NCBI RefSeq assembly: GCF_017312485.1
Contig: NZ_BMBA01000003.1
Coordinates: forward strand, 68,921 to 132,920
DNA from: Clostridium zeae
Lineage (GTDB): Bacteria > Bacillota > Clostridia > Clostridiales > Clostridiaceae
Length of the DNA stretch: 64,000 nucleotides
Reading direction: 5' to 3'
Part shown: positions 58,346-64,000 of the stretch, in pieces
How the letters are laid out: every line of letters begins with the position of its first letter
Numbering within the stretch: the first letter of the stretch is position 1
Translations under genes and position numbers: made by a program
Notes under the pieces: model-generated
The model's input: only the letters and a program-made list of their open reading frames with translations
What the model was told of the DNA's origin: nothing
Databases searched by the model: none

Positions 58346-59194
58346 CTAAACTCCTAAATATCTATTTTTATATCTTATGCTAACACTAGAAGGTTCCAAG
58401 CCCTCAGTGCTGTACTCAAAAAGGTTATCCCCCGCTTTCAGCTGAAGAAAAGTAGAATTTAAATCTATATAATTGAAAGCATTTTGCCTGCTTCCATCAA
58501 GTTCTATAATCTCAACCTTTTTATTTCCTATTTCAGTATTTATAACTAAAGTATCATCAGAACTTAATTGTTTTTTCACTCTGATAAATTCTCCTGTGGT
58601 ATTATTCACTATCTTAGGATTTATTGCTGGGCCTCTAAAAGTTATCTCTACTGGAGTCTCAACATCTCCGTAATTTATTACTTTTTTACTTGTATCCCCT
58701 TTTGTTGAAAACATCGCATTAAAGCTGAAAGGAAAGCTTATACCACCAATCCAGCTTATTATTTCTTCTCCCGAATCTAACAGGTCCTTCCAAAATGGGT
58801 TAGGGCATATAAAATCCACTGTAAAAGTTAAATCTTCATATATATTTGTAAGCTTAGCTTTAAAACTTTCTATCTCGTATTCTATAGCTCGCTCTATACC
58901 ATTATAATTAGCAATCATTACACCTGGCTTTTTTGGGTTGAAGAAGGAAATAAGTCTCTTTCTCTCTTCCTCTTTTTCAGAACCAACATAAACTACACTC
59001 ATGGAAATAGGTCTGGTTTGAACTCTTTTATTGGTAACAAAACCACCATCAGCTTGAGTATTATTTGATATATTAAGTTCATAATCTGAGTGATCAATTC
59101 CTTCTATATCAATAAGCCTATAGTCAGTATCTTTTCCTATATCTAAGGAGTTGCCATCACATTGTAATTTAATAATAAAAAATACATTATCCAA
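58346..59194 (-). CDS. Distal tail protein (Dit)
   Basis: 282 aa of the Sipho_tail family that caps the tape measure and docks the baseplate. N-terminal YRLIDIEGIDHSDYELNI, then RKRLISFFNPKKPGVMIANYNGIERAIEY, and FTVDFICPNPFWKDLLDS (given in pieces) are family marks. It overlaps the tape measure stop by 8 bases, showing coupling. Confidence 0.85.
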   Translation of the reverse strand: MDNVFFIIKLQCDGNSLDIGKDTDYRLIDIEGIDHSDYELNISNNTQADGGFVTNKRVQTRPISMSVVYVGSEKEEERKRLISFFNPKKPGVMIANYNGIERAIEYEIESFKAKLTNIYEDLTFTVDFICPNPFWKDLLDSGEEIISWIGGISFPFSFNAMFSTKGDTSKKVINYGDVETPVEITFRGPAINPKIVNNTTGEFIRVKKQLSSDDTLVINTEIGNKKVEIIELDGSRQNAFNYIDLNSTFLQLKAGDNLFEYSTEGLEPSSVSIRYKNRYLGV

Positions 59195-61907
59195 AAGCTA
59201 GTTCCCTCCCAACTCTCTTAATCGCTCTAGCAGTTTCACTTGGAGTACTTACAGGATTATTAAAGGTAATATTTTGAGTTACTCCATTATCATTGTTATT
59301 AGTTACACCTTGACCTGCTTCACTGCTAACCTTATAGTCTGAAGAATTTATGGCATTAGCTGAATTTCTATAGGTTTCTAGACTTACTACAGCTCTCATT
59401 CTATTAGTAAGAGAATCTAAATTGCTTGATATATTTTTGTTTAAATCAGGCATTTGATAATCTATACCTACTCCAATACCTTTTACTATATTTATGCCGA
59501 CAATATCTCTCATAACTCTTGATGGTGAATGTATACCTAGCGCACTTTTAAATCCATCTATAACTCCACTTGCAAAGCTTCCAACCTTACCTGCAATCCA
59601 TCCAGCCATTCCACTGATACCATCCCATATACCTTTAACTATATTTTCACCTATGCTAAGCATCTTATCGGGTAATGATGCTATGATGTTCTCGATAGAA
59701 TCCACCAAATCACTTGCGGCTTTTTCTCCTTGAGATATCATATTAGCACCCCATACAACTAAATTATTAATTGTACTGACTAACCAGTTCCAAATGCTTC
59801 CTGGAAGCTGAGCAAACCATGCTATGATTGAATTTACTGCACTGCTTATATTACTTGTGACACTGTTATATACATTTAATCCCCAGGCTGCTATATTATT
59901 AAAAGCACTCACTAGCCATGCCCATATAGAACCAGGTAATTGTGCAAACCAAGCTATTATATTGTTTACCCATATAGGAACATTATTTACTAGATAATTA
60001 ACTGTATCTGCTCCCCATTGAACAATAGTACCTAAAACACAACCAAAAGCATAACCAATGTTATAAGGCAACTGACTAAACCATGTAATTATATTATTTA
60101 TCCATACTGGAACATTAGTTACTAAATAATTCACTGTATCTATGCCCCATTGAACAATAATTCCTAAAACAGAGCCAATAGCAAAACCTATGTTATATGG
60201 CAATTGACCAAACCATGTGATTATATTATTTATCCACAACGGAATCGTTGTAGTAAAGAAATTACTAACACTATCTCCCCAAGCTAGGATTGTTGTTAAG
60301 ATACCATTCCACAAATCACTAAAAAACTGAGGAATCTGAGCAAAAAAATCTACTACTGCCTGAAATGAAGCTGGTATAGTCTCAGTAAAGAATGTACATA
60401 TCGCTCCCCATACTGACATTGCAGTGTCATATATAGCTGTCCATGCGCTTATTATAAAATCTCTAAAGCCTTCATTAGTATTCCAGAGAACTATAAATCC
60501 TGCTACTAATGCTGCTATAACTGTAACAATAATTCCTAATGTGCCCATATTTGATATTGCTCCCAAAACCTTCATTGCATCAGAAACTGCTTTTATCTCA
60601 GCAGGAGCGCCTTTTATCACTTTTACAAAATCTTGAACGACTGAAACTGCTTTGAAACCATATATTCCAGCTTTTATCGCTACAAATCCGGCTGCAATCT
60701 CACTGCTATGATCTAATAACCAGCCTAGGCAATTTATCAATTCGGGTGCCCATTTTATTATAAGTTCTGAAAGTGATTTTACTAACTTAGAAAAGGCTTC
60801 TGCAATTTTATCCACTCCAGAAGATAATTTTCCATCAGACATACTTTTAGCTAATTGCCCTACTACATTATTTGCAGCATCAACAGCCTCTTTCATAGGA
60901 CCTTGAAACTTTTGATAAGCTGCAACTCCTAGCGTTTCTAAGGAATTGTGTAATATCTTCACCTTACTATTTAAATTATCATTCATAACTGATCCCATTT
61001 TTTCTGCTGATCCATTTGCATTATTTATAGATTCAGTTAATTTATTAAAATCTCCATCGCTTGCATTTATTATTCCTAGAAATCCATCCATTCCATTTTT
61101 TCCTGCAATAGCAGCAGCATAACTTTCCTTTTGACTATCACTTAAGTTAGAGAATTTTCCTCTAAGCTCTTGTAATACTCCGCTTAAGGGCTTCATGGTT
61201 CCATCAGCATTCTTCAAGGAAATTCCTAAATCATTAAGAGCTTTTGTTGCTTCCTTTGGAGGATTGGATAAACTAGTTAATATGGAGGTTAAAGATTTAC
61301 CTGCATCCTCTCCTTTTATCCCTGCATCAGCCATTAGTCCGATAGCTAATGCGGTATCTTCAATACTGTACTTTAGCGCCCCAGCTGTAGGACTAACAGC
61401 TTTAAAGGCTTCACTCATCAAATTTATACTTGCATTGCTTGCGTTGCTAGAACTAGCCAGTATGTCAGCAAAATGACTGCTATCCTTAACGTTAAGTCCA
61501 AAATCACTTAGGGAATCGGATACCATTTCTGCCGTATCCGCTAATCCTTCACCAGTTACAGTAGCTATATTCATAGCTCCATCGATACTATCAAACATAT
61601 CTGAGGCATTCCATCCCTGTTTAGCTAAATCTGAAAAAGCTTCTGATACTTCATTTGCACTAAATTTAGTATTAGTCCCCATATCCTTAGCTTTATCTGA
61701 TAGTTTAATGATTTCGTCACTAGCTGCTCCAGATAAAGCTTGTACCTTACTCATACTTTCTTCAAACTTTGAGCCAACATCTACGGAATACTTAGCTGCA
61801 TTTTTCAAACTATCCTCTAACTTAGGTATAGCATCACTAAAAGCTTTTACAGCGGCCTCACTTATCTCCTTCAAATGTTTCTTAGCTTCTTCTAATTTAT
61901 TTGCCAT
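59187..61907 (-). CDS. Phage tail tape measure protein
   Basis: 906 aa. N-terminal TIGR01760-like core: FEESMSKVQALSG, TKFSANEVSEAFSDLAKQGW, GDFNKLTESIN (pieces). Membrane-like helices appear in the middle, and from about residue 541 to 719 there are five 44-residue repeats of W-G-N-Y-N-P-W-NNII-WF-QLP. The C-terminal SPSRVMRDIVGINIVKGIGVG is the usual end. In other phages its length sets tail length. AGGTG SD. Confidence 0.92.
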   Translation of the reverse strand: MANKLEEAKKHLKEISEAAVKAFSDAIPKLEDSLKNAAKYSVDVGSKFEESMSKVQALSGAASDEIIKLSDKAKDMGTNTKFSANEVSEAFSDLAKQGWNASDMFDSIDGAMNIATVTGEGLADTAEMVSDSLSDFGLNVKDSSHFADILASSSNASNASINLMSEAFKAVSPTAGALKYSIEDTALAIGLMADAGIKGEDAGKSLTSILTSLSNPPKEATKALNDLGISLKNADGTMKPLSGVLQELRGKFSNLSDSQKESYAAAIAGKNGMDGFLGIINASDGDFNKLTESINNANGSAEKMGSVMNDNLNSKVKILHNSLETLGVAAYQKFQGPMKEAVDAANNVVGQLAKSMSDGKLSSGVDKIAEAFSKLVKSLSELIIKWAPELINCLGWLLDHSSEIAAGFVAIKAGIYGFKAVSVVQDFVKVIKGAPAEIKAVSDAMKVLGAISNMGTLGIIVTVIAALVAGFIVLWNTNEGFRDFIISAWTAIYDTAMSVWGAICTFFTETIPASFQAVVDFFAQIPQFFSDLWNGILTTILAWGDSVSNFFTTTIPLWINNIITWFGQLPYNIGFAIGSVLGIIVQWGIDTVNYLVTNVPVWINNIITWFSQLPYNIGYAFGCVLGTIVQWGADTVNYLVNNVPIWVNNIIAWFAQLPGSIWAWLVSAFNNIAAWGLNVYNSVTSNISSAVNSIIAWFAQLPGSIWNWLVSTINNLVVWGANMISQGEKAASDLVDSIENIIASLPDKMLSIGENIVKGIWDGISGMAGWIAGKVGSFASGVIDGFKSALGIHSPSRVMRDIVGINIVKGIGVGIDYQMPDLNKNISSNLDSLTNRMRAVVSLETYRNSANAINSSDYKVSSEAGQGVTNNNDNGVTQNITFNNPVSTPSETARAIKRVGRELAFG

Positions 61908-61937
61908 AATTTCACCTACCTTTCTATTAAATTTTTT

Positions 61938-62537
61938 CTATAACAGCTTGTCTAAGTCACCATCCCCAATAAGGATAGCCTCAATATTATTTATCTTTTC
62001 CTTTTCATCTTTATTGATGTTATTAGGAATTTTGTACATATCCTTCATTCTCTTATAATAGGCTTTCTGCTCTTTATCCTTCATCTTCGATAAATCCATA
62101 GCCCTATATCCCATTATTTTTACTAGTTCATTATCTTCCTTTAGTGCCTTGAACATAGCTTTAAACTTCCACCAATGCATATACTGAATATCTTGAAGAT
62201 CTACTCCATATTGATCTAAAAATGCAGAATATATATAATCATCATCATATTCAAAACTATATATTTGAACTGCTTTTCCCTTACCTACACCTTTTTTACT
62301 CTCAGTACTTTTTCCACAGCTATAAAACCACAGAATTTTATTTATTGCCATGTCTATATCTTTAGGCACATTTGGGAAATATAAATTTAGAGCTTGAAGA
62401 ATTTTCTCCTTATCCTCAAGCTCGCTCTCCTGCATCATAAGTTCAAAAAGCATAGAAGTACGAAAGTCTGAGTTGATTTCGTACTCTATGCTATTAACTT
62501 CAACACTAGTTGGTAATAAATCTATCAATATGTTCAT
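61938..62537 (-). CDS. Bacteriophage Gp15-type tail assembly chaperone
   Basis: 199 aa. It has the Gp15 family marks: TSMLFELMMQESELEDKEKILQALNLYFP, AINKILWFYSCGK, YIYSAFLDQYGVDL, MHWWKFKAMFKALKEDNELVKIMGYRAMDLSKMKDKEQKAYYKRMK (given in parts). It keeps tube or tape subunits in position before assembly. Its ATG overlaps the preceding stop (TAATG). Confidence 0.88.
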   Translation of the reverse strand: MNILIDLLPTSVEVNSIEYEINSDFRTSMLFELMMQESELEDKEKILQALNLYFPNVPKDIDMAINKILWFYSCGKSTESKKGVGKGKAVQIYSFEYDDDYIYSAFLDQYGVDLQDIQYMHWWKFKAMFKALKEDNELVKIMGYRAMDLSKMKDKEQKAYYKRMKDMYKIPNNINKDEKEKINNIEAILIGDGDLDKLL

Positions 62538-62878
62538 TACTTAGCACGCCTTTGGGCCCTGCTTGGTGAATACTTGCTTGTAATCTTTTCTACTTCTTGT
62601 TTTTGCTCATTTACGCTTTCAACCAATTCTTCAAAAGCTTTGAGACAAATTATAAGATTAGCTTTTTCTCCAAAGACCTTCTTATCGGTACCTTCTCCAA
62701 ATAAATAATTAAAGCATTCAAATACCAAAGAACATTGCTTTCTTATAGCTTCTGAAGTTTTTAACTCTTCGGTAGCTTTAGCTTCCTCCACAACCTTCTC
62801 AAGCATATTTTCATACTTTTCAGCTATATCAGCATCAAATATATCTAAATCTTGCAATTCAACATTATTGATAATCAT
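62537..62878 (-). CDS. Small tail assembly chaperone
   Basis: 113 aa, helical and acidic, with a basic end SPSRAQRRAK. It has the DUF6673-like position between major tail and Gp15 genes. In many siphophages the two chaperones are joined by a frameshift, but here they are separate genes with a TAATG overlap. No frameshift signal was seen. Confidence 0.7.
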   Translation of the reverse strand: MIINNVELQDLDIFDADIAEKYENMLEKVVEEAKATEELKTSEAIRKQCSLVFECFNYLFGEGTDKKVFGEKANLIICLKAFEELVESVNEQKQEVEKITSKYSPSRAQRRAK

Positions 62879-62897
62879 TTATTATCCCTCCTAATTG

Positions 62898-63383
62898 TTA
62901 TACTGCTTCAGCTGTGAACTTCTTTGTTGCTGTATCAAAAGTACCAGCAACTAAATCACCTATACCTAATAGATTTCCGCTTGCTGTCATTACTCCATCT
63001 TCACTTCCAAACTCAGCAACTTCAATAGCCACTCTAAACTTTCTAGCTTTAAATACATTTGCTGTAGAGCCAGCTGTTTTATCTAGATCAACTATTATAT
63101 AATCAGTTTCTGCTTTTGAACCTGTAAGCTGCATTTCTCCTATATTACATATAAAATCAATTGCCTTTTGTTCTCTTATTTGATCTGTAGTGTATGGAGT
63201 GCTCCAATCATATCCCGCAATTGATTTTGTTGCACTCTTATCATTTACATATTTCTTTGAAGTTGTTTGAGCTGCTGGAGTTTCATTTAAATCAGTGAAC
63301 CCTGCTCCCATTAATACATATTCTTCTGCACCTGAACCTACATTTAAATAATTTGCTTGTATATTTCTTTGTCTTACTGCCAT
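62898..63383 (-). CDS. Major tail tube protein
   Basis: 161 aa. MAVRQRNIQANYLNV, TSKKYVNDKSATKSIAGYDWSTPYTTDQI, FRVAIEVAEFGSEDG and LLGIGDLVAGTFD match a clostridial siphophage major tail protein (quoted in parts). It forms the non-contractile tube. AGGAGG SD. It is the first gene of the tail module, with 0.4 kb of non-coding DNA and a terminator upstream, and no head gene in between. Confidence 0.85.
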   Translation of the reverse strand: MAVRQRNIQANYLNVGSGAEEYVLMGAGFTDLNETPAAQTTSKKYVNDKSATKSIAGYDWSTPYTTDQIREQKAIDFICNIGEMQLTGSKAETDYIIVDLDKTAGSTANVFKARKFRVAIEVAEFGSEDGVMTASGNLLGIGDLVAGTFDTATKKFTAEAV

Positions 63384-63780
63384 TTTTATATTCCTCCTAT
63401 TTAATCATCTTAAATTTTTTTGATTTCTAATTTTATTTTTTGTTTCTTGATCTACCTCAATAATAAAAGCCTACTTAATATTTCAGCTCAATTTATTACT
63501 GCTTAACTTTGTTTATTGAAATTATTAATCTAAAGCTTCAAAACTTATCAGCTTGACCACCTTGTATCAACATCCTTCAACCATGTTCCTATGTTACATA
63601 ATCATCTTTCAGCACTTAGCATTTCTTTTTGGTTTAACATAAACATGTAATTCATATTAATCATCAGTTTGTCAACTTTAAGTTAATACTTATGTCATTT
63701 CTTTAAAAGCATAATTACAATCTCCCTTCATTTATTTTTAATTGCTTAATCATTATGTTGATTTTTTATCTACATAATAA
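63384..63780. other. Non-coding leader upstream of the tail module
   Basis: About 400 bases without a gene. The minus strand has TTGACA near 63672-63677 but no well-spaced -10, and an SD-preceded five-codon frame (MLLKK) near 63696. No head, connector or regulator gene is seen. Confidence 0.5.
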
Positions 63781-63809
63781 AAAGCACCTAGTGATTAACT
63801 AAGTGCTTT
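63781..63809 (-). terminator. Terminator upstream of the tail module
   Basis: AAAGCACTTAG / CTAGGTGCTTT on the minus strand (one G-U), followed by TTTATT. It ends transcription coming from beyond 63956. Confidence 0.75.
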
Positions 63810-63955
63810 GCTCTTAAACAATTTCTATGATGTAATACTAACACATGGAAACTAAGGTATGTAATAAGCTGTTTATAAGAATAATATTAGATTTTTATTA
63901 GATATATCCAAAACATTTATTTTCTCATATATTTCAACCTAATACTTATACATTT

Positions 63956-64000
63956 TTATCTATAAACCTCTCCCACATAATCAAAATTATACTTCCAGCT
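63956..64000 (-). CDS. Possible 3' end of an upstream gene
   Basis: Fourteen codons ending SWKYNFDYVGEVYR then TAA, running in from the window edge on the minus strand. The composition looks protein-like, and a terminator lies 147 bases downstream. Too short to identify. Confidence 0.3.
   Translation of the reverse strand, partial: SWKYNFDYVGEVYR

Noticed and set aside
62530-62545. Programmed frameshift between the two tail chaperones
   Set aside because: The second gene has its own ATG overlapping the stop (TAATG) and no slippery heptamer was seen, so coupled re-initiation is simpler.
63690-63720. Five-codon SD-preceded frame (MLLKK) on the minus strand upstream of the tail module
   Set aside because: Too short to separate from chance. 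No dedicated terminator or promoter was found, unlike the nine-codon ORF at 42028.

Overview
The window is AT-rich, anaerobe-type DNA with strong GGAGG ribosome binding sites. It carries a crt-bcd-etfBA-hbd butyryl-CoA operon under a Rex-type operator, a CIRCE-controlled groESL operon, clostridial iron-dependent alcohol dehydrogenase, candidate Spo0A boxes and many RNA control elements. This points to a Clostridium sensu stricto chromosome. I cannot name the species. No rRNA or tRNA gene was recognised.

Layout. 1-5.8 kb: type IV pilus cluster on the minus strand (pilD, pilB, pilC, pilA, start of pilM). 6.4-8.5 kb: groES-groEL with CIRCE. 8.8-16.5 kb: membrane proteins, a tandemly duplicated O-antigen-ligase-like polymerase, a TVP38/DedA protein, a small HNH protein, an OGG1-type glycosylase and an Fe-ADH. 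16.5-18.7 kb: decayed region around a transposase-derived gene. 18.7-24.5 kb: crt-bcd-etfB-etfA-hbd plus rex. 24.9-26.9 kb: ferritin, and mntP under a manganese (yybP-ykoY) riboswitch. 27-38.7 kb: nine-gene branched-chain amino acid operon (ilvN-cimA-leuCDB-ilvD-ilvB-leuA-ilvC) behind a probable isoleucine T-box. 38.9-41.8 kb: cadA-type metal ATPase with an ArsR repressor and its palindromic operator.

41.9-46.6 kb holds two candidate peptide-signalling loci. One is an XRE+TPR (RRNPP-like) regulator followed by a 47-codon secreted-peptide gene. The other is a TPR-only protein transcribed back-to-back with a nine-codon ORF that has its own promoter, SD and terminator. 47.5-51.3 kb: a secreted GH46 chitosanase with a C-terminal beta-trefoil, then four unknown envelope genes.

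51.3-63.4 kb is a non-contractile phage tail module: tail tube, two assembly chaperones, tape measure, Dit, Gp37-like hub, baseplate and fibre proteins, small ORFs, holin and amidase. It starts after a terminator and about 0.4 kb of non-coding leader, and no head, portal, terminase or integrase gene lies inside the window. It may be an F-type tailocin or a tail-only prophage remnant. Both lysis genes look damaged: the holin start reads ATA and the amidase has a frameshift.

Two families of short intergenic repeats (a 80-94 bp element with GATGTAC termini, and a roughly 95 bp TACTGTATA inverted-repeat module often joined to a terminator) are scattered through the window and are not explained by any gene.
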